Assembly: GCA_947088675.1 (NCBI GenBank)
Contig: CAMUHN010000012.1
Coordinates: 1-57,696, forward strand
Length of the DNA: 57,696 nt
Direction: 5' to 3'
From: an uncultured Roseburia sp.
Lineage (GTDB): Bacteria > Bacillota > Clostridia > Lachnospirales > Lachnospiraceae
In this document: positions 23,265 through 33,265 of the stretch, piece by piece
How positions within the stretch are numbered: position 1 is the stretch's first letter
Layout: each line of letters opens with the position of its first letter
The notes under the pieces: model-generated
The model's input: only the letters and a program-made list of their open reading frames with translations
What the model was told of the DNA's origin: nothing
Database searches by the model: none
Made by a program: the position numbers and the translations under genes

Positions 23265-24121
23265 AAATAATTGCCGACAGTACATGCGATCTGACAAAAG
23301 AACTGGTGGAAGCATATGAGATTACAATTGTACCCCTTCATATTCTTTTGGGGGAGAAAGAATATCGGGACGGAACTGAGATCAGCCCGAAAGAAATCTA
23401 TGCGTGGTCGGATGCAAACAGGACGACCCCAAAAACTTCAGCGGCATCTTTGGATGATGTCATGGAGGCTATGAAGAAATTATTGGAGGATCAGAATGAA
23501 ATCATAGCATTTTGTATTTCGGAGCAGATGTCCACAAACGGCAATGTACTGCGTATGGCGGCGGAGGAACTGAACGCTGCGGAACGGGTAACGGTGATCG
23601 ATTCCAGAAATCTATCGACAGGGATTGGGCATCTTGTCATAGAGGCCGCTCTGCTGGCGCAGCAGAAGAAACCGAGGCAGGAGATCGTTTCCTATATCGA
23701 AAAAATAAGGCCTCTTGTGCGCGCAAGTTTTGTTGTGGACACGCTTACCTATCTTCACCGGGGCGGCAGATGCAGCGGACTCGCCGCAATGGCGGGCGGT
23801 ATGTTAAAACTGCATCCGCGGATTGCGGTTACGGACGGTGTGATGAACGCCGGAAAAAAATACCGGGGGAAACTTTCCGCTGTGATTTTAAACTATGTGA
23901 AAGATATGGAGGGCGCGCTGCGCAATGCGAAAGAAGACCGTGTATTTATCACGCATTCCGGCTGCGACGACGCGATTGTATCGGAGGTATCCGATTACCT
24001 GAAAAGCTTAAAGCATTTTAAGGAGATTCTTGTCACGAGGGCGGGAGGCGTTATTTCGTCTCACTGCGGTCCGGGAACACTCGGCGTATTATTTATCGAA
24101 AAAGAAACGGGTGGGAATTAA
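23258..24121 (+). CDS. DegV family fatty-acid-binding protein
   Basis: A 287-residue DegV/FakB-type protein: the opening KIIADSTCDLTKEL, then GTEISPKEIYAW, PKTSAAS, FCISEQMSTNG and VVDTLTYLHRGGRCSG, a complete set of family blocks. FakB proteins hold a fatty acid while FakA phosphorylates it for phospholipid synthesis; the matching kinase is not here. The protein is cytosolic and full length. The gene overlaps the phosphatase gene upstream and abuts the small-protein gene downstream (TAA followed at once by ATG). Confidence 0.88.
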   Translation: MVKIIADSTCDLTKELVEAYEITIVPLHILLGEKEYRDGTEISPKEIYAWSDANRTTPKTSAASLDDVMEAMKKLLEDQNEIIAFCISEQMSTNGNVLRMAAEELNAAERVTVIDSRNLSTGIGHLVIEAALLAQQKKPRQEIVSYIEKIRPLVRASFVVDTLTYLHRGGRCSGLAAMAGGMLKLHPRIAVTDGVMNAGKKYRGKLSAVILNYVKDMEGALRNAKEDRVFITHSGCDDAIVSEVSDYLKSLKHFKEILVTRAGGVISSHCGPGTLGVLFIEKETGGN

Positions 24122-24337
24122 ATGTTTGGAAAAAAGAAAAAACAGATGCAGTGCGATTACGACAGGGAGCGCTTCAAACCGGTGTTGAAATGCAGTATCT
24201 GCAACGGGGAACAGGTCGCAGGGTTTAAAGATCTCAAAACCGGTGAATTTAAAGAAGAAGCGTTTATCAGCAGTGACAGTGAACTGCAGGAATTTAAACA
24301 AAAATATGGGATAAGCGAAATCGCAAAGGAATATTGA
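24122..24337 (+). CDS. Small conserved protein with CxxC motif
   Basis: A 71-residue basic-then-acidic protein: MFGKKKKQ start, CSICNGEQVAGFKDLKTGEFKEEAFI in the middle, and a charged end (KYGISEIAKEY). The CxxC pair alone cannot hold a zinc ion unless the protein dimerises. I know similar small proteins from related Clostridia, but no function is established. The ATG directly follows the DegV stop, and GGGTGG serves as ribosome site, so it belongs to that operon. Confidence 0.65.
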   Translation: MFGKKKKQMQCDYDRERFKPVLKCSICNGEQVAGFKDLKTGEFKEEAFISSDSELQEFKQKYGISEIAKEY

Positions 24338-24406
24338 GTAATGAACAGGGCTTCTCATTGCGTCTCATAAATGCAAGTGAGAGTTCAGGAAAAGCGGAGG
24401 GTTCCT

Positions 24407-25894
24407 ATGATAACAGGACAGTCGGTAGAACGCAACCTTTCCATGGTAATGGACTTGTATGAACTGACGATGGCAAACGGCTATTTTAACGACGGGGACA
24501 AAGATGCGCGCGTCGCATTTGACGTTTTTTACCGGAGAAATCCGGATGGCGGTGGGTACGCCATATTTGCCGGATTGGAACAGGTTGCGGAATATATTGA
24601 GAATCTGCATTTTACCGGAGATGATATTGACTATCTTACATCGCTCCGTATATTTACGGCAGATTTTCTGGAATATCTGAAAGAATTTCAGTTTAAAGGG
24701 GATATCTATGCATTCCCCGAAGGCACGGTTATGTATCCGAACGAGCCCGTCATCACCGTGATTGCGCCGTTGATTGACGCTCAGCTGGTGGAGACGGCGA
24801 TTTTAACACAGATCAATCATCAGTCGCTTGTTGCAACCAAGACAAGACGCATAGTTAAGGCGGCGGGCGGCAGGGCGGTTTCGGATTTTGGCGCGCGGCG
24901 GGCGCACAATATGGATGCGGCGGTTTACGGTGCAAGAGCTTCCTATATTGGCGGGGCCGCCGGTACGGCAACGGTTCTTGCGGGGCAGATGTTTCAGATT
25001 CCGGTCAGCGGAACAATGGCGCACAGCTGGGTGATGTATTACAGGGACGAATATGACGCGTTCCGCCATTACGCCGAGAATTATCCGGATCATACGGTAC
25101 TGTTAGTCGATACGTATGATACGCTGGAATCCGGTATTCCGAACGCCATCCGCACTGCAAAAGAAGTGCTGGAACCGATGGGAAAACGGTTACAGGGCGT
25201 GCGTATTGACAGCGGCGATCTGGCCTATCTTTCGGTGCGCGCGCGGGAGATGTTAGACAATGCCGGTCTGGACGACTGTAAAATTATTGTGTCGAACAGC
25301 CTGGATGAGTATACGATCAGTTCATTAAATAGCCAGGGCGCAAAGATTGATGCATATGGCGTGGGAGAGCGTCTGATAACAGGCGCGTCAAGCGCTTATT
25401 CCAAGGAATCGATTTCTCTGCTGGGCGCTGTCTATAAAATTGCGGCAGTGGAGGAGAACGGCGTTTACTGCCCGCGAATTAAAATTTCGGAAAATATCGA
25501 GAAGATTACAAATCCCGGCTTGAAGAAAGTTTACCGTATCTACGATAAAAATAAAAAAGCGCGTGCAGACCTGATTGCGGAATGGACGGAAGAAGTGGAT
25601 CTGTCGAGGCCGTTTACATATATCGACCCGGCAAAACCATGGAAGCATCTTGCTTATACTGACTGCAGTGCAAAGCAGCTTCTTGTGCCGGTTTTCCGGG
25701 ACGGAAAGCTGGTCGCAAAACTCCCTTCGCTGGAAGAAATACGCGAATACACGAAACGCCAGCTGACGGAGGAAATCTGGGAGGAGGAACAGAGGTTTGT
25801 AAATCCGCATGTACACTATATGGATATGACGCCAGGGTATTACCGGATGAAAATGCAGCTTCTGGACGGTTCCAAATGTGTAAAAAACGCATGA
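24407..25894 (+). CDS. pncB: Nicotinate phosphoribosyltransferase
   Basis: A 495-residue nicotinate phosphoribosyltransferase, the first step of NAD salvage from nicotinic acid (with PRPP and ATP, giving nicotinate mononucleotide). Family blocks: DLYELTMANGYF near the N-terminus, VAFDVFYRRNPDGGGYAIFAGLEQV, FGARRAHNMDAA, GTMAHSWVMYY with the catalytic histidine, VDTYDTLESGI, and GVRIDSGDLAYLS for phosphoribosyl binding. The long form, typical of Firmicutes. The ATG at 24407 with GCGGAGG 6 bases before is preferred over an in-frame ATG at 24371. Confidence 0.93.
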   Translation: MITGQSVERNLSMVMDLYELTMANGYFNDGDKDARVAFDVFYRRNPDGGGYAIFAGLEQVAEYIENLHFTGDDIDYLTSLRIFTADFLEYLKEFQFKGDIYAFPEGTVMYPNEPVITVIAPLIDAQLVETAILTQINHQSLVATKTRRIVKAAGGRAVSDFGARRAHNMDAAVYGARASYIGGAAGTATVLAGQMFQIPVSGTMAHSWVMYYRDEYDAFRHYAENYPDHTVLLVDTYDTLESGIPNAIRTAKEVLEPMGKRLQGVRIDSGDLAYLSVRAREMLDNAGLDDCKIIVSNSLDEYTISSLNSQGAKIDAYGVGERLITGASSAYSKESISLLGAVYKIAAVEENGVYCPRIKISENIEKITNPGLKKVYRIYDKNKKARADLIAEWTEEVDLSRPFTYIDPAKPWKHLAYTDCSAKQLLVPVFRDGKLVAKLPSLEEIREYTKRQLTEEIWEEEQRFVNPHVHYMDMTPGYYRMKMQLLDGSKCVKNA

Positions 25895-25913
25895 GGCGGG
25901 AACGGGGGTATCT

Positions 25914-26411
25914 GTGACAAAAGAAACATACAGGAAAATTACAGGGCTGGTGCGAAAGCATCCGAAACGGATACGGCTGCTTGAACTGGGGAACCGTATC
26001 CTGACAGGAGCCGTTTTTTTCTCCTACCCCCTGTTTCTCATCCGTCTGGCTTTGGGTGGACACAAATTTTTCTGGCGAGCCGTTTTTGTGCCGGCCGTCT
26101 CGTTTGCTGCAGTGACATTGTTTCGCAGGTGTGTCAATGCGCCGCGTCCCTATGAAAAATTTGGAATGCCGCCTGTCTTAAAAAAAGAAACAAAAGGCAA
26201 TTCCTTTCCGAGCCGCCATGTGTTTTCCGTATTTCTCATTGCAATGACAGTAGGATACTGCTATCCGGTTTTGGGATATTTTCTCTGTATGGCAGGCGCC
26301 GCAATGGCCGTTTTGCGTGTGATTGGCGGCGTCCATGAAGTGCGGGATGTCGTTGCTGGCGCGCTGCTTGGCATTCTGTGCGGAGCAGCCGGATTTTATT
26401 TATTTGTGTAG
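25914..26411 (+). CDS. PAP2-family membrane phosphatase
   Basis: A 165-residue integral membrane protein with four or five helices and the three PAP2 motifs: C1 with NAPRPYEKF (the KxxxxxxRP region somewhat degenerate), C2 SFPSRH, and C3 GGVHEVRDVVAG, where the usual YPSDV is changed to EVRDV while the His and Asp remain. Family members dephosphorylate phosphatidic acid, undecaprenyl diphosphate or similar lipids at the membrane face. It starts with GTG after GGGGGT and lies 19 bp behind pncB, so it is probably co-transcribed and ends at the terminator at 26424. Confidence 0.85.
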   Translation: MTKETYRKITGLVRKHPKRIRLLELGNRILTGAVFFSYPLFLIRLALGGHKFFWRAVFVPAVSFAAVTLFRRCVNAPRPYEKFGMPPVLKKETKGNSFPSRHVFSVFLIAMTVGYCYPVLGYFLCMAGAAMAVLRVIGGVHEVRDVVAGALLGILCGAAGFYLFV

Positions 26412-26423
26412 GACAAACAAAAG

Positions 26424-26464
26424 TGCAAATCTGCTTTCAGGGAGAAGCAGGTTTGCTTTTTTTT
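26424..26464 (+). terminator. Terminator after the PAP2 gene
   Basis: GCAAATCTGCTT (26424-26435) pairs with AAGCAGGTTTGC (26445-26456) with one mismatch, followed by eight T. It overlaps the last codons of the convergent AraC-type gene. Confidence 0.88.
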
Positions 26465-27327
26465 CTGTATTCACTGGGAGTCTGGCCAAAGCGTTTCTTA
26501 AAAATCCGGTTAAAGTAGGAGAGGTTTTCAAAGCCTGTTTCCGCAGCGATATCCAGGATAGAATCGTCGGAAGAGAGTAAAAGCCGTTGCGTCATTGTCA
26601 GGCGGTAGTCGTTTAAATAGGCAATAAACGAAGTGCCCATTGTCTTTTTAAAATACTTCATAAAGTGTGATTCGCTTAAGTTGATCTCTTTGGCGATATC
26701 GGAAATTGTAATTTTATTCATATAATGGTTTTCTATGTATTTTAAGATCAGCTTCATTTTTTCCAGAGAATTCTGATCGCTTCGACGGGGAGTGTCGCGG
26801 CAGAATAATTCATCCAGAACAGAAAAAAAGAAAAAAAGCTGGCTTTTGATTAACAACTGGTATCCGCGTCTGCGATTTTCGCTCGCCTTATCGTTTTTGT
26901 CCAGACAGGATGCGAGCAGCGGATAAACGGGAAGTTCCGGCGTATACAGCACGGGGACCGAGATTGTCCCGGCTAAAAGGGGCAGAAAAAAATCGCTGCT
27001 GCAGGCGTCGGTCTGTTTGGTCAACAGGATATTTGGGTGGAAAATGATATTTTCGTACTCCATCGAAATGTCCTGGTACTGTTCGATCGAATGGAGCTGC
27101 CCCGGAATGATCAGCGCAATCGCCCCGGTGTCTGCAACATATTGTTTAAAATCGACATGAATGATTCCGGTTCCTTTTTTTACATAAATAATCTCCATTT
27201 CTTCGTGCCAGTGCAGCGGAACGGACGGGAAATCAAGCGGGATGGAACAGGGATAGGTAATATAGGGAAACCATGCGTCGCCGTGTTTTGTTTTTTCTTT
27301 ATAATTTTCATATTCTAATATATTCAT
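26437..27327 (-). CDS. AraC-family transcriptional regulator
   Basis: A regulator of about 296 residues with an N-terminal cupin-like sensing domain (VPLHWHEEMEIIYVKKGTG; IALIIPGQLHSIEQ) and a C-terminal double helix-turn-helix: ITISDIAKEINLSESHFMKYFKKTMG and SILDIAAETGFENLSYFNRIFKKRFGQTPSEYRK. It is transcribed away from glycogen phosphorylase, a usual arrangement for a regulator and its target, so it may respond to a sugar and control glgP. The ATG at 27327 is chosen; an upstream TTG at 27363 lies within the -35 box of its apparent promoter. No ribosome site precedes this ATG. Confidence 0.88.
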   Translation of the reverse strand: MNILEYENYKEKTKHGDAWFPYITYPCSIPLDFPSVPLHWHEEMEIIYVKKGTGIIHVDFKQYVADTGAIALIIPGQLHSIEQYQDISMEYENIIFHPNILLTKQTDACSSDFFLPLLAGTISVPVLYTPELPVYPLLASCLDKNDKASENRRRGYQLLIKSQLFFFFSVLDELFCRDTPRRSDQNSLEKMKLILKYIENHYMNKITISDIAKEINLSESHFMKYFKKTMGTSFIAYLNDYRLTMTQRLLLSSDDSILDIAAETGFENLSYFNRIFKKRFGQTPSEYRKKSKPASP

Positions 27328-27333
27328 GATAGG

Positions 27334-27363
27334 ATTGTACCACTTTTGAGCCAGATATGACAA
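27334..27363 (-). promoter_or_regulatory. Promoter of the AraC-type regulator
   Basis: On the minus strand: TTGTCA (27363-27358), an 18-base spacer, TACAAT (27339-27334). The -10 box ends only 6 bases before the ATG, so the message would be leaderless or nearly so, which agrees with the missing ribosome site. Confidence 0.6.
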
Positions 27364-27497
27364 GAAAAAAATGGAAACGGCTTATATAATAAATCTTGTC
27401 AATGGGAAGAGAACGACTTGAAATTGCGACAGGAACTGAATAATTTCCCGCGGTTTGTATCAAAATAAAATAATTAACAGGATATGGAGGGTCAGTC

Positions 27498-29753
27498 ATG
27501 AATTTACAGGAAATTGCAAAGAAACGTTTTGGCAGAGAGATTGCGCAGTGCACAAACGAGGAGATCTATTTTTCGCTGCTTGAGATGACAAAGGAGATGG
27601 CAAAAGAAAAGGAGAGCAACAAAGGAAAGAGAAAATTATATTATATTTCGGCCGAATTTTTAATCGGCAAGCTGCTCTCGAATAATCTGATCAACCTTGG
27701 AGTGTATGACGAGGTAAAGGAGCTGCTGAAGAAAAACGGAAAAGATTTAAGCGAGATTGAGGAAATCGAGCCGGAACCGTCTCTTGGAAACGGCGGACTC
27801 GGACGTCTTGCCGCATGTTTTCTGGATTCGATTGCAAGCCTTGGCTTAAACGGCGACGGCGTCGGGCTCAATTACCACTATGGCCTGTTCAAACAGGTAT
27901 TTGAGAAAAACTTACAGCGTGAGACGCCGAACCCATGGATGGAGAAAGAGAGCTGGCTTCATAAAACAGATATTTCCTACGAGATTCCGTTTGGCGGATT
28001 TACGCTGAGATCAAGGCTTTATGATATTGATGTGATCGGTTATGAAAACCGAACGACAAAACTGCATCTTTTCGATGTGGAGACAGTCGATGAAAGTCTG
28101 GTGGGGAACGGCATTGATTTCGACAAAACTGATATTGCAAAAAATCTGACCTTATTCCTGTACCCGGATGACTCAGATGACAACGGACGTATTTTACGCG
28201 TGTACCAGCAGTATTTTATGGTCAGCAACGCGGCAAGACTGATTCTTGACGAGGCCATTGAACGCGGCAGTAATCTGCATGATTTACACGAATATGCAGC
28301 AATCCAGATTAACGATACGCATCCGAGCATGGTGATTCCGGAGCTGATCCGTCTGCTGCAGCAGCACGGGATACTGATGGACGAGGCGATCGCTATTGTG
28401 TCAAAAACATGCGCTTACACAAACCACACCATACTGGCCGAAGCGCTGGAAAAATGGCCGATGCACTTTTTGGAGCAGGCAGTGCCGCAGCTTCTTCCGA
28501 TTATCTTCGAATTGAACAACCGTGTGGTACAAAAATACAGCGACAAGTCGGTAGCGATTATAGATGATGAGAACCGCGTTCATATGGCGCATATGGATAT
28601 CCACTACGGATACAGCGTAAACGGTGTTGCTTATCTGCATACGGAAATTTTAAAGAATTCGGAGCTGAATAATTTCTATAAAATATATCCGGAGAAATTT
28701 AACAACAAGACAAACGGCATTACATTCCGCCGCTGGCTTCTGCACAGCAACCATGAGCTTGCCGCGCTGATTGAAGAGCTGATCGGTCCGGGTTTCAAAA
28801 AAGATGCGGCCGAACTTGAAAAATTAGAAAAATTCGCAGACGATGAGACGGTGTTAAAGCGCCTTTTGGAGATCAAGAGCACGAAGAAGAAAGAACTGAA
28901 AGAGTTTCTTTCCAGGACACAGAATATTACGCTCGACGACAATTCCATCTTTGATATTCAGATCAAGCGTCTGCATGAGTATAAGAGACAGCAGATGAAT
29001 GCGCTGTATGTAATTCACAAATATTTTGAGATCAGGGCGGGCAAAAAGCCGTCGCATCCGATTACCGTAATTTTCGGCGCCAAAGCGGCTCCTGCCTATG
29101 TGATTGCCAAAGATATCATCCACTTAATCCTCTGCCTGCAGGAAGTGATCGGCAAAGATCCAAAAGTTGCGCCGTATCTGAAAGTGGTAATGGTGGAGAA
29201 TTACAATGTCACGCTTGCGGAAAAACTGATTCCGGCAGCCGATATTCATGAGCAGATTTCACTCGCATCCAAAGAAGCGTCCGGCACATCCAACATGAAG
29301 TTTATGTTAAACGGCGCAGTTGCAATCGGAACGATGGACGGAGCCAATGTGGAGATGCATCAGTTTGTGGGGGATGACAATATCTATATTTTCGGCGAGT
29401 CTTCGGAGGATGTCATTGCTCACTATGAAAAAGCGGATTATGTATCGCGCGATTACTACGAGAAAGACGAAAATATTAAGCGTGCGATTGATTTTATCGT
29501 AAGCGATGAGATGACGGCAGTCGGATGTAAGGAAAACTTAAAGCGTCTGCATGACGAGCTGTTAAACAAAGACTGGTTTATGACACTGCCGGATTTCAAA
29601 GATTATACGGCGGCGAAGGAGCGTATTTATGCAGATTATGAGGATCGTATGGCATGGGCGAAGAAGATGCTTGTCAATATCAGCAAGGCAGGATTTTTCT
29701 CATCCGACCGCACGATCGAGCAGTACAATAATGAAATCTGGAAACTTTCCTGA
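27498..29753 (+). CDS. glgP: Glycogen/starch/alpha-glucan phosphorylase
   Basis: A 751-residue GT35 phosphorylase, releasing glucose-1-phosphate from alpha-1,4-glucans. Blocks: [96 protein letters not shown], and the PLP site [15 protein letters not shown], where the lysine holds pyridoxal phosphate. It is slightly shorter than the ~800-residue E. coli enzyme, as in many Clostridia. ATGGAGGG precedes the ATG. Single-gene unit with a terminator at 29857. Confidence 0.95.
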   Translation: MNLQEIAKKRFGREIAQCTNEEIYFSLLEMTKEMAKEKESNKGKRKLYYISAEFLIGKLLSNNLINLGVYDEVKELLKKNGKDLSEIEEIEPEPSLGNGGLGRLAACFLDSIASLGLNGDGVGLNYHYGLFKQVFEKNLQRETPNPWMEKESWLHKTDISYEIPFGGFTLRSRLYDIDVIGYENRTTKLHLFDVETVDESLVGNGIDFDKTDIAKNLTLFLYPDDSDDNGRILRVYQQYFMVSNAARLILDEAIERGSNLHDLHEYAAIQINDTHPSMVIPELIRLLQQHGILMDEAIAIVSKTCAYTNHTILAEALEKWPMHFLEQAVPQLLPIIFELNNRVVQKYSDKSVAIIDDENRVHMAHMDIHYGYSVNGVAYLHTEILKNSELNNFYKIYPEKFNNKTNGITFRRWLLHSNHELAALIEELIGPGFKKDAAELEKLEKFADDETVLKRLLEIKSTKKKELKEFLSRTQNITLDDNSIFDIQIKRLHEYKRQQMNALYVIHKYFEIRAGKKPSHPITVIFGAKAAPAYVIAKDIIHLILCLQEVIGKDPKVAPYLKVVMVENYNVTLAEKLIPAADIHEQISLASKEASGTSNMKFMLNGAVAIGTMDGANVEMHQFVGDDNIYIFGESSEDVIAHYEKADYVSRDYYEKDENIKRAIDFIVSDEMTAVGCKENLKRLHDELLNKDWFMTLPDFKDYTAAKERIYADYEDRMAWAKKMLVNISKAGFFSSDRTIEQYNNEIWKLS

Positions 29754-29856
29754 TTGAATCCGGTTGACCAATTCTGGCCTGAAAGGAAAGAAAATGATTT
29801 TATAAATTAAAAACGGATGAGAGCATAGGTCAGATCAGTAACTTTTTATGCAGTAA

Positions 29857-29900
29857 GAAACGGCAAATACCCGGAAGTAACACGGGGATTTGCCGTTTTT
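29857..29900 (+). terminator. Terminator after glgP
   Basis: GAAACGGCAAATACCCG pairs with CGGGGATTTGCCGTTT over GAAGTAACA (small mismatch in the middle), followed by T. It lies in the 29754-29920 gap, which holds nothing else definite. Confidence 0.85.
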
Positions 29901-29920
29901 GAGAAAAGGGGGGGAGAAAG

Positions 29921-30844
29921 ATGGTATATACAGTCACTTTTAATCCGTCGCTTGATTATATCTTTACCGTGGAAGACTTTAAACTGGGAATCACAAACAG
30001 GACAGATTCCGAGATGCTGCTTGCGGGCGGGAAAGGGTTAAATGTCTCGACTGTGTTAAAAAATCTCGGCATAAAAAATACAGCGCTGGGATTTACAGCG
30101 GGCTTTACCGGGGAAGAGATCAGCCGCCGCATTGCCCAAAACGGTGTCAGGACGGATTTTATCCGGCTGTCAGAGGGAAATTCAAGAATCAATCTGAAAC
30201 TAAAGTCGGTTGAGGGTACGGAGATCAACGGATGCGGACCTGATATCAGTGAAGATGATGTGCTGGAATTAATGAAAAAACTGGATGTTTTGCAGGACGG
30301 CGACGTTTTGGTGCTGGCGGGAAGCATACCGTCTTCCATGCCGGATGACAGCTACAGCCGGATTATGGAAAAACTTTCAGGGCGTAACGTGCAGATCGCG
30401 GTAGATGCGACCAGAGAGCTTTTGCTCAATGCGCTGGCATATCATCCGTTTCTGGTAAAACCAAACAATCATGAATTGGGTGAAATTTTCGGCGCAAAGC
30501 TGAAAAAAAGAAATGAAGTGATTCCCTGTGCGCAGAAATTAAAAGAAATGGGCGCGTCGAATGTACTCGTTTCCATGGCTGGAGAGGGAGCGGTTCTTGC
30601 CGCAGAAGACGGGAAGATTTACAGCGCGCCGGCGCCAAAAGGGACCCTGGTCAACGGCGTAGGCGCCGGCGATTCCATGGTTGCAGGATTTATAGCGGGA
30701 TGGATGCAGCGGCAGGATTATAAACATGCATTCTGTATGGGAGTGGCAGCGGGAAGCGCAAGCGCATTTTCAGAAACGCTGGCGACGGAGCAGCAGATTA
30801 TGGAGGTTTACAGACAGATCCAAATACAAGAAAGGGCAGTGTGA
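29921..30844 (+). CDS. 1-phosphofructokinase family hexose kinase
   Basis: A 307-residue PfkB-family kinase of the 1-phosphofructokinase/tagatose-6-phosphate kinase branch: the opening TVTFNPSLDYIFTVEDFKLG, GGKGLNVSTVLKNLG, LAGSIPSSMPDDSY, VKPNNHELGEIFG and the C-terminal NGVGAGDSMVAGFIAG with the catalytic Asp. It would make fructose-1,6-bisphosphate from fructose-1-phosphate delivered by a PTS. PTS enzyme I follows 131 bp later, supporting that role, although no fructose-specific IIBC gene is in the window. GGGGGGAGAAAG precedes the ATG. Confidence 0.88.
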   Translation: MVYTVTFNPSLDYIFTVEDFKLGITNRTDSEMLLAGGKGLNVSTVLKNLGIKNTALGFTAGFTGEEISRRIAQNGVRTDFIRLSEGNSRINLKLKSVEGTEINGCGPDISEDDVLELMKKLDVLQDGDVLVLAGSIPSSMPDDSYSRIMEKLSGRNVQIAVDATRELLLNALAYHPFLVKPNNHELGEIFGAKLKKRNEVIPCAQKLKEMGASNVLVSMAGEGAVLAAEDGKIYSAPAPKGTLVNGVGAGDSMVAGFIAGWMQRQDYKHAFCMGVAAGSASAFSETLATEQQIMEVYRQIQIQERAV

Positions 30845-30918
30845 GAAATGAGCCGCAGCGAAGCAGTGGCATGGGGGAGCGTGAAAAGTACATTTAACAC
30901 TGATTTAAATCGTTTCAG

Positions 30919-30949
30919 ACTGACGCTGCACTATTCGCACAGCGTCAGT
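30919..30949 (+). other. Hairpin between the kinase and PTS enzyme I genes
   Basis: ACTGACGCTG (30919-30928) pairs with CAGCGTCAGT (30940-30949) over 11 bases, followed by only TT. Could be a weak terminator or an element of the enzyme I leader. Confidence 0.45.
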
Positions 30950-30975
30950 TTCCGATCACAGAACAGGAGGACGAA

Positions 30976-32631
30976 ATGAAAGTATTTCACGGGAAAAGCG
31001 TATTTTCCGGAACGGCAATCGGAATCATACAGGTTTATAAAAAAGGGGGGCAGCAGGTCAGGCGCATCCAGGTCGAGGATACCGGGTGCGAGGTGAATCG
31101 TTACAGGCAGGCCACGCAGACAGCAAAGGAGCAGCTGAAAAAACTGTATGAGAAATCCGTAAAAGAAGTGGGTGAGGCAAATGCCGCTATTTTTGAAATA
31201 CATCAGGTCATGCTGGAGGACGTCGATTTCCAGGATTCGATCGAAAATATGATTTGTACGCAAAGCGTAAACGCGGAGTATGCTGTGGCACAGACAGCGG
31301 ACAATTTTGCGCAGATGTTTTCGGCGATGGAAGACGATTACATGAGGGAACGCGCCGCCGATGTAAAGGATATCTCCGAACGTCTGCTGTCTGTTTTGCA
31401 TGGAACTGGTAAAGCAAATATGGATACTGCCGGGCCGGCGATTATTATTGCGGACGATCTTGCACCGTCCGAAACGGTACAGCTTGACAAGGATATGGTT
31501 CTGTCGTTTGTGACGGTTCACGGCTCGTTAAATTCCCATACGGCAATACTTGCGCGGACAATGGGTATTCCGGCGCTTGTCTGTGCGCCTCTGCCGCTGG
31601 ATGATTCGATAGACGGCAAATACGCTGCTGTCGACGGGACAAACGGCGTGATCTATATAGAACCCGACAAAGAGACACTGGAGCGGATGCGGAAAAAACA
31701 GGAAGAAGAACAGAAGCGGGCAGAACTTTTGCTGACATTAAAGGGGAAAGAAAATATCACGCTTGACGGACACAAAATCATGCTGTATGCTAATATAGGA
31801 AGTATGAAAGACATGGCGGCCGTACTTGAAAATGATGCGGAGGGGATCGGGCTGTTTCGCAGCGAGTTTATTTATCTGCAAAATGACCGTTTTCCAACCG
31901 AGGAAGAACAGTTTGCAATTTACCGGTCGGTTGCGCAGACTATGGCCGGAAAACGTGTGATTATTCGGACACTTGATATTGGCGCTGATAAGAGCTGTGA
32001 CTATTTTCAGCTGGATAAAGAAGAGAATCCGGCGATGGGGCTGCGTGCGATTCGGATTTGTCTGACGCGGCCCCGGATATTGAAAACTCAGCTGCGCGCG
32101 CTCTACCGGGCAAGCGCATTCGGGAAAATTGCGATTATGTATCCGATGATCACAAGTCTTACAGAAATCAGAAAGATCAAAGAGATCGCCGCGCAGGTGA
32201 AAGAAGAACTGGACACTCAGGGAATCCGGTACAATGAGCCGGAGCAGGGGATTATGATTGAGACGCCTGCTGCTGTTATGATCAGTGATCTGCTGGCGGA
32301 AGAAGTGGATTTTTTCAGTATCGGGACAAATGATCTGACACAATATGCGCTGGCAGTCGACCGTCAGAATATGGCGCTGGACGAATTTTACGACCCGCAT
32401 CATCCGGCAGTGCTCCGTATGATTTCCATGGTTGTGGAAAATGCGCATAAAGCCGGTATCCGGACCGGAATATGCGGGGAGCTTGGCGCGGATACATCCC
32501 TGACGAAAGAATTTCTGGCGATGGGCGTCGACGAACTGTCTGTATCGCCGGGCAGCATACTGCCAATCAGGCAAATTGTACGGAATACGGATATCGGCGC
32601 ATACCGGGCAAAGTTGGAGGCAGGATGTTAG
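30976..32631 (+). CDS. ptsI: Phosphoenolpyruvate-protein phosphotransferase (PTS enzyme I)
   Basis: A 551-residue PTS enzyme I, moving phosphate from PEP to HPr in the cytosol. The phospho-accepting His188 lies in HGSLNSHTAILAR (usual form GG.tSHtAI.AR). C-terminal PEP-binding blocks: EGIGLFRSEFIYL, NPAMGLRAIRICL, MYPMIT, GIMIETPAAVMISD, FFSIGTNDLTQYA, and the catalytic cysteine in GICGELGAD. Domains appear in normal order (HPr-binding helices inserted at about 30-140, phosphohistidine domain, TIM barrel from ~250). ptsH is not adjacent. AACAGGAGG precedes the ATG. The stop overlaps the start of a broken HD-GYP gene. Confidence 0.94.
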   Translation: MKVFHGKSVFSGTAIGIIQVYKKGGQQVRRIQVEDTGCEVNRYRQATQTAKEQLKKLYEKSVKEVGEANAAIFEIHQVMLEDVDFQDSIENMICTQSVNAEYAVAQTADNFAQMFSAMEDDYMRERAADVKDISERLLSVLHGTGKANMDTAGPAIIIADDLAPSETVQLDKDMVLSFVTVHGSLNSHTAILARTMGIPALVCAPLPLDDSIDGKYAAVDGTNGVIYIEPDKETLERMRKKQEEEQKRAELLLTLKGKENITLDGHKIMLYANIGSMKDMAAVLENDAEGIGLFRSEFIYLQNDRFPTEEEQFAIYRSVAQTMAGKRVIIRTLDIGADKSCDYFQLDKEENPAMGLRAIRICLTRPRILKTQLRALYRASAFGKIAIMYPMITSLTEIRKIKEIAAQVKEELDTQGIRYNEPEQGIMIETPAAVMISDLLAEEVDFFSIGTNDLTQYALAVDRQNMALDEFYDPHHPAVLRMISMVVENAHKAGIRTGICGELGADTSLTKEFLAMGVDELSVSPGSILPIRQIVRNTDIGAYRAKLEAGC

Positions 32632-33261
32632 AGAAAGTAGCCGAAGAGGATTTTTCTATGGAGCAGAAGATCTGCGATACCTGTTTACAGAGAGAAAAAG
32701 AGCGGGATGCGGTTATATTCAGCTGGTATGCAATTGTAGGGGGAAATGACGGATTTGCGATCCTGTGGATCCTGCTTGTGACGAGTGTCGCCATATTGGC
32801 ATTCGGTTTTGGGGAGGGGATCGCGCTATCCGTCTATTTTGCCGTTTTTTTGTTTGCGTTCTTCTATATGAGATTCCGTCTGGTATCCAAATACCAGTCG
32901 GAAAACAGACAGTATAAATTAAAATTAATGTCCTACAACGATGAACTGAAGAGAGAAGTAAAAAAGCAGACGGCCAAAATTGAAGATTTTTCTTTCCAGT
33001 TGATAGATGCCCTTGCGAAGACCATTGATGCAAAAGACAAATATACGAACGGACATTTATCAATAAGACGACGAAACTGACGGACGAGGAGTATGCTATG
33101 ACGCGATGGCGAGCAACCGAAGCTACCGCAGGGCGCTGCCGCAGAATGTTGTGCGCGCTGAAATTGAAAAGGACAGGGGGACACAGTTTGATCCAGAGAT
33201 TGCGGAGCTTATGACTGCAATGATTGACGCAGACAAAGAATATCAGATGAGAGAGGCATGA
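32625..33261 (+). pseudogene. HD-GYP-type membrane protein, broken by two deletions
   Basis: The first frame (32625-33080) gives two membrane helices (about residues 38-78), a coiled-coil linker (YQSENRQYKLKLMSYNDELKRE region) and the opening of an HD-GYP-like domain, FSFQLIDALAKTIDAKDKYTNGH, then runs into a stop. Later domain pieces follow in other frames: FINKTTKLTDEEYA (normally ilnKpGkLtdeE) from about 33059, then YDAMASNRSYRRALPQ and AEIEKDRGTQFDPEIAELM ending at TGA 33261. The catalytic HD and GYP cores between these pieces are gone. This means at least two internal deletions with frame change. The intact protein would probably have been a c-di-GMP phosphodiesterase or related sensor. 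The start overlaps ptsI by 7 bp with GGAGGCAGG before it. Confidence 0.8.
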
Positions 33262-33265
33262 AGAA

